A DNA stretch of 64,000 bases from Annona cherimola (taxonomy: Eukaryota; Streptophyta; Magnoliopsida; Magnoliales; Annonaceae). Shown in pieces: positions 11,387 through 24,925 of the stretch. The first letter of the stretch is position 1. Every line of letters starts with the position of its first letter. The stretch spans positions 74,170,224 through 74,234,223 of the forward strand of contig CM059971.1 of NCBI GenBank assembly GCA_030490835.1. Direction: 5' to 3'. The position numbers and the translations under genes were made by a program. The notes under the pieces are model-generated. The model made no database searches. It saw only the letters and a list, made by a program, of their open reading frames with translations, and had not been told where the DNA came from.

Positions 11387-12071
11387 TTGGGGAACAATTT
11401 GGGTTGGATTGAGCCCAAACTCAACCCGCCAAATCGATTTTTAATAATGTTAAAACTTACTTTTTACAACCACAACCCTAAGAACCCGATTTGTAAATAC
11501 AATAAAATTATAATAAACCTTAACCAAAAGAACTCAAGCCTAGTTTTTCATTATTTATTATCAAATATGTTATATACATAATACATAAATAATATTTCTT
11601 TATATTTTGTATATTTTATATTATTTATATTTATATTTAAATACATGTTTAGCATATTGTAATTATATTATAAATAAAGTATATTATTTTCATTTATATC
11701 GATCTTTTATTTCTATCATTTACCTTTACATTCATTAATTTTCTTCCTTGATCTTATTTTTAATGTTAATTTTTTGCTAAAAATATTCTTTATATTACTA
11801 TACTTTTAAAAGTTTATAATTTTATTATATTTACTTACATGATTATGATTTGTTATTATCATATATTCACGTGAAATTCTAAACTTGTTACTTTCTAGTA
11901 AAATATAAATTCATCAACATAAATTCCAACCTCAAACTCAACCCAAACTCAATTTTTTAAAAATAAAGTTTGAATTTAGGTCTTATAAATAGAGTTACGA
12001 TTCAAGTTAAGATTAATGTTTTATAAATAAGATTAGAGTTAGTGTTGAGATTAACTCGAATTGCACTGCTA
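11387..12071. mobile_element. hAT-type MITE in the 3' flank of UBP15
   Basis: Flanked by a perfect 8-bp duplication ATTTTACA (11379-11386 and 12072-12079), the hAT target size. The ends are worn forms of TAGGGG(T/C)..CCCCTA: TTGGGGAACAATTTGGG on the left and ATTGCACTGCTA on the right. It shares interior sequence, in reverse orientation, with the element at 14837-15465. The interior is AT-rich and non-coding. Confidence 0.85.
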
Positions 12072-12544
12072 ATTTTACACATTTACGGATGGGACTCATA
12101 TACAATGCTACTAAACACTTGAGAGCATAATCACGATCACCAGAGAACAAAATCCACGCAACCAACTCCACATAGGTGAGAAACAGCTTATGATGATGAC
12201 TTTGATGATGATTTGTTGGACAACTGACGTCATGAATATAATTGCCAATTCCCACCAAGCCAACAACTTGCATGCATGATTGTATTTGACATTTTGAGTT
12301 ACAATTTCACTAAAACCTGCTATAAAAAAGATACACAAATTTCCAACATAACTATTGAGTGAAAGCTGCCTCTTTTCCCTAAAAAGGGAAACACTCGAGC
12401 CATTGCTAGCTTCCAGAAGGCTAATCACAACATATTAGGTCACAACAACGACTACAAAAACCTACCAACTACAACCCACATCAACCAGGCATTCAAACAA
12501 AATTACCTCTACAATTATTCCTATATCTAACAAACTTACAACAG

Positions 12545-15500
12545 TTATTGGTTCCTGAAGCTAGAGGCTCCCCTGAAATGGTAGGCGCCTACTAAGTCTG
12601 GATTCCTTCCCCTATGTACATTGCCAAGGGATAGACTCGGCATTGAGGAATCCACAACAAAACCAGTGGTCTCCGAGAAGAATTCTGTCTGCGACCTGCA
12701 AGGTGAAGACATTTTACAAGATATTGTGGTCCTGGTATACTCAGGGGTTGTGTATAATGGGCTAAAGATTGATGAAATTGGGTCAGTGTTAAGTGGGTCA
12801 GCATAATCTGTAATGCTGACTGAATCTCGGGTACTTTCAGTAGTGAAGGATGATTCATCTGAGCTTGTGAAAAGGGACCAATCACTTGACGTCACATCAG
12901 AGAAGTCTGTGCATACTGAGTCAGCATAAGATTCCTCTGCAGGGTGGATGTTGCTGCACGGGACAATTGGTTGTGCTGGATGTTCTGAAGTGAACATGGA
13001 CCCATTTGGCTTACATTCTCCATGCCTGGAAGATTTCTTAGGCTTGGGTATATAGTGCTTAGCTAGGAATGGAGCTTGCAATGGGGTATGTCTTCTTGCA
13101 TGTGCTCTTGGAGGTCGCGGATGTGACCTGCATCCAACTCAGTGTGTGAAACCCAATGAATCATTCAAAAAACAGTGATTCAGAACAATTAAAAAAGAGA
13201 GAGAGAGAGAGAGAGAGAGATGTTAGGATGCAGCTAAAAGTCAGTATCAACACTTTCACAAGCATGGTTAACGTCCTCCCTCTATTTTATGAAGACAATA
13301 CCCTTTTAAAGAACAATTTACTGTCTCATGAGAAAATGAGGCAAAATCATTAAAACAACCATATTTGAAATAGTTGCTCATGGACAAAGCACCAACTTTT
13401 GTTCTTTTCATTGCTCTTCTGAAAAGTAGGCATCCCATAGCTCAGAGTTTAAACATTCAATACGCATACCAAAACCATCGGCATGTGTATCATCAGTACA
13501 CATCTAGTGGTCAACAGATTTACTTTACAAAGAAACCCGAGTAAACCTACTTTTGGGTGGAATCATACACACCATAGATTCTTTTTTCTTTTTCCTTCTT
13601 TTTTTTATACCTTGAGTAAAATAGGATGTATGCACCTTCTGACATCACCCGACTCATTGGAACAGGTTCAACCTGTCAAATAAAAAACAGAAGTTCCAGT
13701 TAAATCATCTCAACAGATAGAATTTCAAATTGAAAAACGTTTGATTTCTAAGATTCCACTTCCACATAAACAGGCAAGTCCTCCATTAAAAACATTTCTG
13801 TTTATCTCTGTTTCTTATTTGTTTGTTAAAAGAATCTATTGATGACAAATAAAAACAGAAGTTGTGTCTAGAAATAGTATTACAGTATCTGCAAACGGTG
13901 TGAAATCATGGGCATGGTAGGTTTATAAGCACCACCATTTGAATATAGATGACCAAATTCCAAAAGAAAACACTAGCATGACACAGATGTTACCTCAGTA
14001 TCATCTATCCTCAACCATGTGCCCCGCAGATCTTTGACATAGGATACATAATGCCCAGAGAAAGATGCATTCAGATTATCCAAATGGACAACGACACCAT
14101 ACAGCATGTAGAGAGGTGGGCTGTCACCAGTTCCAGTCATGAAAGGAATCATATCCAGCATCTCAGGGAAGGTGATGCATTTATTAATTTTTCCATATTT
14201 TCCTGTCTGAAACAAAGTTGTAGAAAAGAAACAAATGATTTCAACAACGATAGAAAACCTTTCTACAAAGAGATGTCATTTTGATGGACGGTAACAATCA
14301 TTTTGTCGGGTGTGGAGTGAACCATGTAAACATTACAACTACCATAAAATGCACAACAACAAATTCTTTGAATTGGAGGCATATTCCAATAAATATGCTG
14401 TGTTGATAGATCATGCTAGAATCCAAATCAATAAATAACAATAACAATAATAATAATATAGTTGTTGATAACCCATATGGTTTATTAAGTTGGCCAGGCA
14501 ACAATACATCAACATCTTTACTGCACACCCCAGTATCCATGCTACTGTTAATAGTTGAATGCCTTCCTGGTCCAGTATGTTTCGGTAAAAAACCTATTCC
14601 ATGACCATGATGCTACCAAAATAATTCTATTTTTAAATGTGTATTAGGGCCAACATAATAATCTCCCCCAACAGTCCAGCAAAACATAATCTAGACAAAA
14701 AAGATCTCATTTAGCCATTCACTTTCGGGCCACTATGGTCATGCTCACATTCATATCAAGCACGTCTACAAGTTCACCACAACAATCAAGAATACAGTTT
14801 TGAACTAATAGAGGGACCAGCATCCATCGTTTTCACTAGGGGTGCAACTCGGGCTTACAAAACTCAAGTTGACCTCAACCCTAACCCTATTTATAAAACA
14901 TTAACCCTAATCCTAACCCTATTTGTAAAATATAAACTCTAACTGTGTTTTTGAAAATCGAGTTCAGATTGAATTTTGAGTTGAAATTTAGGTTGATGAA
15001 TTATATAATAATACAAATCATGTGAATAAACATAATAGATAGTCAAACTACAAATTTTTTAAAAATATAGCAATATAAAGAATCTTTCTAGAAGAAAATT
15101 TAAAATCAAAAATAAGATGAAGGAAGAAAATTAATGGAAGTAAAAGTAAACAATACAAATAAAAGATAAATATAAATAAAAATAATATACTTTATTTATG
15201 GTATAATTACAATATGTCAAACATGTATTCAAATATAAATATAAAATAAAGTACACAAAATATAAAAAAACATGTTTAGATATCAATGATAATATAAAGC
15301 GTATTATATTTATTATAAAATATCATATCATGTATATAATATATTTCATAATAAATATAAAATGAACTATTGGGCTCGGATCATAAAAAAGCAAGTTCTA
15401 ACACCATTAGAATTCAGGTTTGGCGGGCCAGGTTTGGGTTCAACCCGGCCCAATTTGTGCCCCTAGTTTTCACCATAACTATTTAGGTTCAACTAAACAG

Positions 15501-18500
15501 CAAAATGTTTTTATTGATTTTTTTGCCCATGATAATATAAATATAAAAGCTGGTAATCTCTTCAAATTTACATTTAATGTTTTTTGATGCTATTCTGAAA
15601 AACTTATGACTAAAACATAAATTTGGAATTAGGATAGTCATTGTATTCAATCTTAACTGGATACATTTCACATTCCACAAGGAGTATAATCATATGTTTC
15701 ATATCTTCCACAATACACGCACAACCAGTGTCTGCTTTATCAATATTAATATATTATTTCTGACAATTTTTTGTGGACGAGACTGATAAAATTTATGTGA
15801 AACTGATTTTTTTAGTACTCAAAACTTTATGGATAACATAAATAATATTTTTAAGTTAACAATACTCTAAGAGAGCTCATCATATATAGAGATACTTGCC
15901 TTCATACCTATGGATTTTTACATAAATTGCATTTATGCCTATAGTTTGATGCCGCTTACTGAATGCACCCGGGTGCATTTTGCCCTATTTTTTTTTTTAT
16001 TTTTTTGAAATTTTTTCATACAGCTGTTAATCTAGGCATATTTAACATTTGTATCAATTTTTACCATTTTTTTAGACTTTTAGATATACTGATTTTAAAA
16101 AATCAAAAACAAATATCTAAAAGTCTCAAAAAATGGTAAAAATTGATACAAATGTTAAATATACCTAGATTAACAGTTGTATAAAAAAAATTCAAAAAAA
16201 TTTTAAAAAATAGGTTTTTGTACCCAGGTGCACTGGATCCGGACTCATAGTTTGAAGCTTACTACAAATATGCCTATGAATATTTAAAATATTTGCAGTT
16301 ATACCTATGACAAGTTTCAACCTCTCAATTTTTCAAACATTATCAGCTTTTTGATAAATCCAAACAATCCATTGTATTTACTAACATAAATTTAGTCAAT
16401 ATAATAAAAACCACCTTGATTGGATTACTTGGTGGACGCTAGTAAATATAAATTTATGAAATTATTTTAAAATTAATTATGATCTACCAAGATACCCAAT
16501 CAAGATGATCTTTGGGATATTAACTAAAGTTACATTAATAAACACAATGGGCAGTTTGGTTTGGATTTATCAAAAGTTGATAATATTTATAGGAGCCAAG
16601 AGATTGATGTTTGTTGTAGGCATAACTGCAAATATTTTAAACATCCATATGTATATCGGCAATAAATTTCAAATCATAAGCATAGATGTAATTTGGGTAA
16701 AAAATCATAAGTACGAGTGCAAATAACTCTCATATATATAATAAAATTATTTCCAGTATATTGGAAATGCCAGAGATATTATCATTTTTTATTGTGAATT
16801 ATCACTTGAAACCTTTTTCACCATTTCTCCAATTATTCCTCAAATAGCAATGATAACCTTCAAACTTTCATGTATTTAAGGAATATTAGATTTGTCAGCT
16901 TATATGTATGGATCACTTCTCTATTTCTTTTCATCATTAAATGTTGACATTTGAAGCAAGACTTTTGGTTATTTGTATGTTTATTTTTATCCAAATTTAT
17001 CATCCACTTCTATTTTTTTATTTTTTAAAAATTTTCAATTTTTTATTTTTCCGATGAAGTTCCCAAATTGAAAAATGATATTTTCCTTGATAGAATCATA
17101 GAAGAGACAATATTCTTTTTCAGACCACCAATGTATCCTTAATTATCACCAGAGTAAACACAATACACATCGCAATTACATGGCTTCAAAGGGCATTTGC
17201 ATAATGGCAATGTTGTTTTCAAATGGTCTCATGCATGACCCATTCAAAATCAAAAACCAATAACACACACACACGAGAAATAATAAAACAAAGTGCATAG
17301 AGATTTTATCATCAATATTAAAACTCAAAAAATTCTCACCAGTCACTTCCATATTTACCTGAAATCGCTTTAAAACAATTGTAAGGATGTTAGGTGCCTC
17401 ATGTATACTCAACTGCTTCCTGGCCTTACAATATCCAGCACACCTTTTGTTAAATGTAAAATTCAAAACACAATTAGTCAATAGAAAATATAAGATGTAC
17501 TTCAGTGTAAGAAATATAATAGCCAAAGTAATAAAACCTTCCACATCTGTACATGTTCTCCCCATCCAAATCCTCAGAAGATGTAAATTGAGTAAGTGCA
17601 TCTTCCAACGATTCAACCCAACCTAGTATCTCCAATGTAAGATCCATAATGTTTTCATATCGCACAGACTCATGGTGACATTTCAGACACTTGACCTGTT
17701 TTGGATAAAAAATATATATATCATATAAATAATGATTCCCAAGGTAAAAGGACTAAAAGTAGGAAAATTTTGCAAAGCACTAACAGGTCCAAAAACCAGT
17801 CAATTCAGTTGGTCCAGCTACTATTTTTCAGGAGGGAAAACATACATCCTGCGTATAGTCCAATGTCTCAATTCCATTTATCCTTTCTTCTTCTTCCTTT
17901 CTTTCACAGAAACAAGTACATCTGGGACCAGCCTGATTTTCAGCGGCATCAACAAACAGGAGGGACACACATTAAGGACAGCCTAGCCCTTGCACACATG
18001 GTAAATGTAGAGATAAATTAGGTCTTAAAAGAGCCCCACTGCGTTTATCAACTAGTTTTGGACCTGATAGAGAAGTAGTAATCTCACTAAGTTACCTTTG
18101 ATCTGAGATGGCCACCAAATATCTGTTGGATCAATGTTGTTTCTTGTAGACTTGAATCAACTACCTTCTCACCACCAAAGCCCGCCAGGCAGATAGATTG
18201 CATCGATGTTAATAGAAGCCTGAATGTAAACATCTTTGTCAATCAAAAGATGGAGAAAATTAATTGAAAATTAGAAATGATATGTATCTATGCGAGTCAG
18301 AAATTTGGAGGGATTTAATTCAACAAGGAGAGGATAAAAATACAGCATTTGATTGCACAACACATCATGAAATTTAATCATATTTGATGAATAAATATTC
18401 TAATCTGGTTTCCAGTTTCTAGTAATCTTCACTTGCATTCGTCATAAATAATTATAATTTTAAAAAATATATAGCAGGATTGTTCCTTATTTTCCATAGA

Positions 18501-21500
18501 GTACATGATAGGTTCATAAAGGCTCAGAGAGGATTGCCTCACACCTCTACTGAATTTTATTTTCCAAATATACCAGAATGAAGTTCCAGAGTATGAATAT
18601 ACAGAAGATGCCAAAAGGGATTCTGACTTCTTAGAATATTGAACTACAATAAAGACCCACCTTAAGAATTCATGAGCATCTTCCTGGTCTCCACCACCCA
18701 TCCTGCATCCAATATTCCGCATGTGTGACAGGATTCTGCTAGGAGACAGTGAGCCACCACCTTCTCTAAGCATCATTACATGCAGCTCAAGTTCGCACAT
18801 GAGGCACCAATCTTTTGAACAGCCTAAGGAATGATTGAACAAACAAACAAGAAGTCACATGTCCAAGCTAGGCAGTCAGATTTACTTTCTTTTTTATTAA
18901 CAGAGATTCATGGGCAGTAGAATATACAGCTTCTTGAATGCAATCTTTGAAGGAGGTAAACGGTCAGAGGTTTTGTGCAGGTCAAACATTGTAAAACAGC
19001 ATTAGCATAGCAACTGCAAGACTCAAAATGAAAGAAGCCAAAATCAGCATCGATAATATGGATAGAAATACAGTAATGCATCCATCTTAAATGTTGGAAC
19101 CAACATTTCTTGCCACTTATGTGATCTTAAATAATAAATTCACAATATTATGCCTATAGTCGGAGTACTGTGATCAGTTAAATGGGCATTCCTTCTTTAA
19201 TTTATAGTTGTTAGTTGATGGTTAGGCTCACGACCTTAAAATCCATGCATACTAGGGTCCTCAAATAATGGGTTTCCAACATGAAACTTTGTTTGGGTCA
19301 CCCAACAAGCTCTGGTTTGCCCAAGACTAATACCATTCTTATCATAGCAAAATAGATTTTGGGTCCACAGACAAGTCCAAAGGCAAAATAGTTGGGAAGA
19401 CTGAAAAGGTAAATAGATGTGCAATGATACCTGTTTCCACAATTCAGAAGGCCTCGTGGAGATAAGTCCCAGATTTCCCACTGAAAGAACTTGATAAGTT
19501 CTTCATAAGGAAACAACGTCTGTTACATGACAGGCAGAAAGGTAAGATGGTTCATTGATAAGTTCTTAAATAGACTATTCCTCAAATGAATAAGAAGTGA
19601 TGTGTCATTCAGTGTTTGACCTGATTCCTCTTTAAGCCATCACAGGCAGTACCCAAGGCATCCCATCTAGAAAGTTTCGGAAGCTTCTTCAAGCCCATCA
19701 TCATTGCATCTCCCATTTTTGAAATGCCATTGTTGCTTTGTGCAGGAACAGCCACATTAGCACCACTTTGATGGGTTTCTGAATAGTAATTTCTATTAGC
19801 AACACATTTCAAAAAATAAATGAGAAAAAAAAAAAAAAACATATACAATTTGAGACATTACAAAATAACCTACTAGAGCCATTTGCCAGACAAGCCACCT
19901 TCCTATCAATCCCTGGACATGATTGTTCCTGTGACGATTTTGGAACTGATCCCTGAGATGCAGAAATTGTGGGATGGGGGCTTTTAGGTTTCTTGCTCGC
20001 TTTGACTGAAGCCTTTTCACTGGAAGAGCTCACTCGTGGTGTTTCATTTCCAACAGAAGATTCCTTAATGAAACCACCATGGTCAGATCTTAAGCACATC
20101 TCAAACTCATCAGCTCGAAATGAGCCTCTCCCCAAATAGGTTGGTGATGAGACACCAGATGTGCTACTTGATTCATAAAGAGATCCATTATGACTTGTTA
20201 AGGTGTAAGGAGGATGCAGAGCATTTCGTGGAACTGCATGATCATGAACAGGTATGGCAGGGCTGCTCTGATTATCATCAGTGGAAGAAACGGAGTTGTT
20301 GATTCCTAGCTGAAAACAGCAGTAAACAAGAATGATTGTAAGCATAGATCAACGGATCAACCTTGCTCACTGTGGTAGCTAATGATACTTGACAGAAACA
20401 AAGGTCCTTGTTGATCCAACAACAATAAGGGAATGTTCGACCTGCATTGATTCTAACACATTGATCCTGTGACCCAGGATAGATGGATGGGTAAGTAACA
20501 CACTCATCAGAGAAATTGGATGAAATATAATCTAATGGTTAGAGTGACCCAGCCATGTTTTTTTTTTTCATGTTTTTTTTTGTCCATTTTTTTATCCTCC
20601 TTGTGTGTATCTTTAATGGATGGGTAAGTGAATGTGTGGATGTGCATATTTGTTGGATGCTCTCGCCTGTGGATGTCCATGGACATATGGACTGTTTTGT
20701 TCTCAAAAGGTGGGGCAAAAATGTAGCCAGTTTGGTCAGGAACTACTTAAACAGCATATAATTCATCCACAATAATGCACATGTTAAAAGGATAAGATGT
20801 AGCAGTATGAACCTTCTTCACAGGACTTTCCTTTGACTGAGAAAAGGCAGAGATAGCAGCTGTGTTTAAAGTTGGAACAGAGGCTCCTCTGATGTCAGCT
20901 TCTGCATAAGAAACAACTGGAGAAGCTCTCCCTCTGTCAAGTTTCCTGGAGGCAGATTTGTCTGAGAACCTACCCTCCAGTTTTGAAACTCGAGAAGCAT
21001 CACCTGAATTAATTGCAGCAGGTGCAGCTGTGGTGATTGGAGGATCCAAGGATACACCAGAAGGTCTTAGGTGAAGCATAGGGCCTCCTTTGATATTGGA
21101 TTTGAGAAATGATGATCTTGCATGGATGTATTCCTTGGTTGAGACATGATCAGCACACCCAACTTTGGAGTCATTATCATAAACCTGTGCGCACTCGTCC
21201 TTGTGGCCCTGCCTCCAGTGGACAATCTGGCACCTCGCAGAACTGCAAACAGGTTTGAGTTCAACATAGGAAAAATTCCAGTCAAATGACTCATCAAAAG
21301 TCATTAGCCATGAAAGGACAAATCCAAGGCAGCAAGATTTTTATAAATTGAAAACTACAAAATGAAAAAGTAACAACAGCCCAGAAAGATGTTCCCATCA
21401 CTAAAAAAAGGTTCACTAGCCCGGAAAGATGTATTCATCATTCAAAAAGGTTAGTCCGGATGGCCTACTACCCAAAACATCATTATCAAAAGTAATTTCC

Positions 21501-22536
21501 TACCAAAGTGGGATCAGCCACATGGGTTCTGTTGCACCATTCTTGTCTACTTTCCAAATCAAAATCAAAATCAAAGTTTATGTTATAGATGAAAGAAGAC
21601 ACCATCTGCCCAAGCAATTTTGGTTACTATTATTCCAAATTTGGAGAATTCCCGTGAATGATCTTAATCTTTCAGGCAATTGAAATAGCTAGAGAGGATA
21701 ACGTAATGAATTATCAAAGAAGCCATTACACCTTAGAAAATGATTCTTCTGTGGGAGGTCTGAGAATCCACGTCTGTTGCAACAGTAAGACTTCAGAGCA
21801 ATCAGGTTGTGTCAGGAATTGACAGCTTGGACTACTGGTTTTTCCATAAAAAATAGTGCTGAAGCAACTTTATTTAGTGCTCATCAAGGCATTTGGTGAA
21901 AAGAGTGCATCAACATTATTTTTGGTGCATCAAGCCATTTGGGAAGAAGATTGTGAAAAGATAGAGCCAGTTAAGCTGCCATTAATTCCTCTCAATACTA
22001 GCTCACTTCTCTACTTGTCATCTCCAAACTTCAATTGATTCAATAATCAAGAACAAAGATTCATTTTGTCAATGCAGGCAGCATACGACCAGCCTCCAAA
22101 CTATCATAATGGAGATCTCAATTAATAAAATTTCAACCGGACATGTAGACCTTACCTAAACTATGGTGAAGAGGAGGGGAAGTAGAAGAAACTTATGGCA
22201 ATACAAAGGAAAAATGAAAATGACAAAAAAGAAAAAAGAAAAAAAATACCAATATCGAACAGTCTTGCATCTGGAGCAACGGGTTTTGGCAGGAGAAAAG
22301 CAACTGGCGCACTGATGTAACCCACTGTTTGAAGAAGACCCAACTGGGGTAACACTAGCTGTAGTCAATGCCTCCACTCTAAAAGCTTCTTCAGATGCCA
22401 ACTGTGCAAGCATACCTATCTTTGCCTTCCTCTTAGAAGCCTCATTCCAAATCCCAAGTAAGATGTAAGTAACCAATGGAAGCACAACCAAGACCAGAAA
22501 TAAGGCAGGTACATCAGCTTCCCTTGGTTCAAGCAT
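12545..22536 (-). CDS. UBP15: Ubiquitin carboxyl-terminal hydrolase 15 (UBP15-type, MYND finger)
   Basis: A cysteine protease that removes ubiquitin from proteins; the Arabidopsis homologue is known to promote organ growth. Coding exons (minus strand): 22250-22536, 20813-21242, 19870-20309, 19621-19792, 19431-19519, 18928-19013, 18661-18823, 18096-18219, 17538-17695, 17359-17443, 13994-14206, 13611-13672, 12545-13127. All introns are GT-AG, and the phases join into 2892 bases (963 residues plus stop), close to the family length. The ATG at 22536 opens the family-typical MLEPR start; a nearby upstream ATG is out of frame. A membrane-like helix lies at residues 11-30 and a MYND zinc finger at about 76-113 (C76, C79, C87, C90, C96, C100, H109, C113). 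A low-complexity linker follows. The USP domain runs from about 466 to 770: GLLNCGNSC with catalytic Cys474 (codon 19010-19012), zinc-ribbon cysteines 600, 603, 648 and 651, and FSGHY His730 with Asp746/747. The tail is Ser/Thr-rich. Intron 10 is 3.15 kb and holds two MITEs. The catalytic residues are intact, so the gene looks functional. UBP16-19 paralogues share the layout, but the N-terminus favours UBP15. Confidence 0.93.
13195..13220. repeat. (GA)n microsatellite in UBP15 intron 12
   Basis: A pure run of GA dinucleotides within the intron between the last two coding exons. Confidence 0.85.
14837..15465. mobile_element. hAT-type MITE in UBP15 intron 10
   Basis: Perfect 8-bp duplication GTTTTCAC at 14829-14836 and 15466-15473. 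The termini are TAGGGGTGCAAC and TTTGTGCCCCTA. The subterminal part contains repeated CCCTAA and CCTAACCCTA words, while the middle is AT-rich. It is the same family as 11387-12071, in the opposite orientation and better preserved. No coding capacity. Confidence 0.9.
15950..16246. mobile_element. Fold-back MITE (Mutator-like) in UBP15 intron 10
   Basis: Nearly the whole element is one inverted repeat: for example 'acttttagatata' and 'aaatatctaaaagt' face each other around a centre near 16090. The 9-bp flanks ATAGTTTGA (15941-15949 and 16247-16255) match exactly, the target size of Mutator-like elements. RNA from this intron could form a long hairpin. Confidence 0.78.
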
Positions 22537-23075
22537 GTCACCACCTCCAGCATACTCATGTCAGTTCCTTATCAAGTTCCTTTGAAGGAAACTCCTCGAG
22601 TTGAAGCTAAAGTTTCCTTTCCATCATATGAGAACCAAATCATAAATAGTAATTTCACAAGAATGACAGTGAAAATAACCTCAAAAATACTAGGACAATG
22701 AAAAAAGCAGCTTCCTATCATGGACAGAAAGACTGTGCGAGAATGTTATAAAATAACCATTCTTTCACATGAAAAATGAAACAACTCAGATTAATGTAGA
22801 TCATACTCAGGCAGTCAGGCTTATTTCAGTCACAAATGTTGCAAGAATTTAACCAAACACGGGTTTCCAATATAGCCCTCCAGCTCTAATAGAATTTCTA
22901 GCACAGCGGCAGATTGCAGACGAAAGCAAAATGGCTCTGCAGTCTTTGGCTGCAATCAGTAACCACTAGAGTGAACTGTGAATTACCCAGTTGACACGCA
23001 GTGAGTTTTTGGCATGGCAGCATGGGGTGGCAAGAGAGAAAAGCCAAAAAGAAAATGTGGATGGGTTGTTTGCAT

Positions 23076-23620
23076 TAGGGGTGTTAATGGTCATGGTCAA
23101 CCCGTTAACCCGCTCGTTCAACCTGTTAATAAATGGGTTTGGGTTGGGATTTTTGAATAAATGGGTTATGATCCGTCAACCCGTTCAACCATTTAATTAA
23201 ATAAACGGATTAAGGTTGAGGTTTCGCAACCCGTCCAACCCGTTTATTTAACCCGTTCAACCCGTATAACTCATTTAATACAATATATTATAGTATATAT
23301 ATAATATTTATAACAGGAATTGGCATTAAAGAGATGACTTGAGATTGAAGCTAATGTTTTCAAGCCAAAATAACTTAAATTCAGGTATGTTAGCTTCAAA
23401 TTATTTAATTTATTTAAATTTACATACTTTATTGAAGATTTTTAACATGAAAATTAGTAACAAACACAACCCGTTAACAACCCGTTAGTCCGTTTATTAA
23501 ATGGGTTAGGGTTGAAGTTTTTTAAATGGGTTAATAAACGGATTAGGGTTGAGATATATTAAATGGATTAGGATTAGGATTAGGCTTCAACCCGTTCAAC
23601 CCAATCCGTTAACACCCCTA
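23076..23620. mobile_element. hAT-type MITE in the 5' leader intron region of UBP15
   Basis: Perfect 8-bp duplication GTTTGCAT (23068-23075 and 23621-23628). Termini are TAGGGGTGTTAA and TTAACACCCCTA. Both subterminal regions are packed with CAACCCGTT/AACGGGTTG-type words, more than ten in about 300 bases. This matches the short subterminal motif clusters that hAT transposases bind. The middle is AT-rich. Confidence 0.92.
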
Positions 23621-24115
23621 GTTTGCATGCATGCAGAAACGTGACCAAACAAATCTTATACGCTATTACATAATTCCACTTTGAATAGCAGGAAAATTAG
23701 GGATATAAGTCCATTCATCTCAAATATTAAGGTTAAGAAACGGGCTTCACTTCTGTTCTTCTTATAATTTCTGCCCCATTTTCCATCCCCAAACCTGGGA
23801 TAATGTTTAATATTGAGAAATTTGGAACAAATTAATCAGATTAACATTTATCTGCCTTTAATTTCAAAACATTAAAAGAGCATAATTAGCAAGTTTGAGC
23901 AGAAAATATAGGTTAAGAAAAGAGGTTTTTACTGAGTACAAAGAGCTCCTTGAATCTAATATTTACCATAACAACCTCTATTTAAAATCAATGAATAGTG
24001 ATGAACCCAATATACCAAGTCATTCCCGTCCAAACGTGCATCGCAGTCTCTCAGACAGCATACAGAAATCTTCCTGTTCTTCAGAGTGATAGGCCGAATG
24101 AGTACTATAATTTAC

Positions 24116-24148
24116 CTGAAATCACTAACTGACCATCTTTCACAGCAT
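24116..24148 (-). other. Candidate small 5' UTR exon of UBP15 with a minimal upstream ORF
   Basis: On the minus strand a T-rich acceptor (..tttgtttgtag) precedes 33 bases that end in cag followed by the donor gtaaat. The exon would begin with ATG CTG TGA, a two-codon upstream reading frame. Its inclusion in the mRNA is an inference from the splice signals only. Confidence 0.35.
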
Positions 24149-24925
24149 CTACAAACAAAAAAGAAGCAAAAATTAGAAGGAAATAGACAATAGAAAATAT
24201 CAAAAAAATATGATTTCTTGTTTCTTCCAATGTACATGCATGATTTTCTTTATGTACATGCATGATTTTCTTTCTTTCGCCCCTAAAAAAAACATTTTTT
24301 TTTACTTGCTACCAAAACCAGGGAGAAGCATCATTCACACAAGTAGATAGAAGAAGAAAATTACATAAATGCTACCCATTTTGGTGGGAAAGAAAAACGA
24401 AGGAGACCCAATTTTAGAAAAGCAAAGATTCCAGAAAACCCACCTCAACAAACCTCTCGTTTCATCATTATTCAAGGAGGAAGTGAGACGACAGTTGAGG
24501 TCATCTGTTCTCAGAAAGATCCAAGCGGGTAAGACCTTAAGTTCAGAGAGGAAAAAAGGACAAAAGAAGACCACTGTCCCCTTCTTGTACAGCTTCACAC
24601 TAAAAAAAAAGAAAAGGACGATTATCAGAAGAACCCAATGCAACTTTGAAACTTTGACACGAATCTCACACACAAAATCAATTCCTTTTATTTCATTTGG
24701 ATTTTCCAGAGTGGACGAAGAAGAAGAATGGCAGCTTACAAAACCCAACTCTCCGAATAATTAGAAAACAAAACAAAGGCCGCAAACCAACCCCACTTCA
24801 TCATTAGCGAGCTGCTGAAACTGCAATTCCATAGGCAGGAAGGAAAAACAAAAGAAAAGGCAACCCAAATGAAAACCCAAAATAAGATTCCAGCAGAAAT
24901 GATTAAAACAGTAAAAAGTCGTTAC

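Noticed and set aside
12013..12428. Minus-strand frames downstream of UBP15
   Set aside because: They lie in the probable 3' UTR and across a MITE end, with no conserved features.
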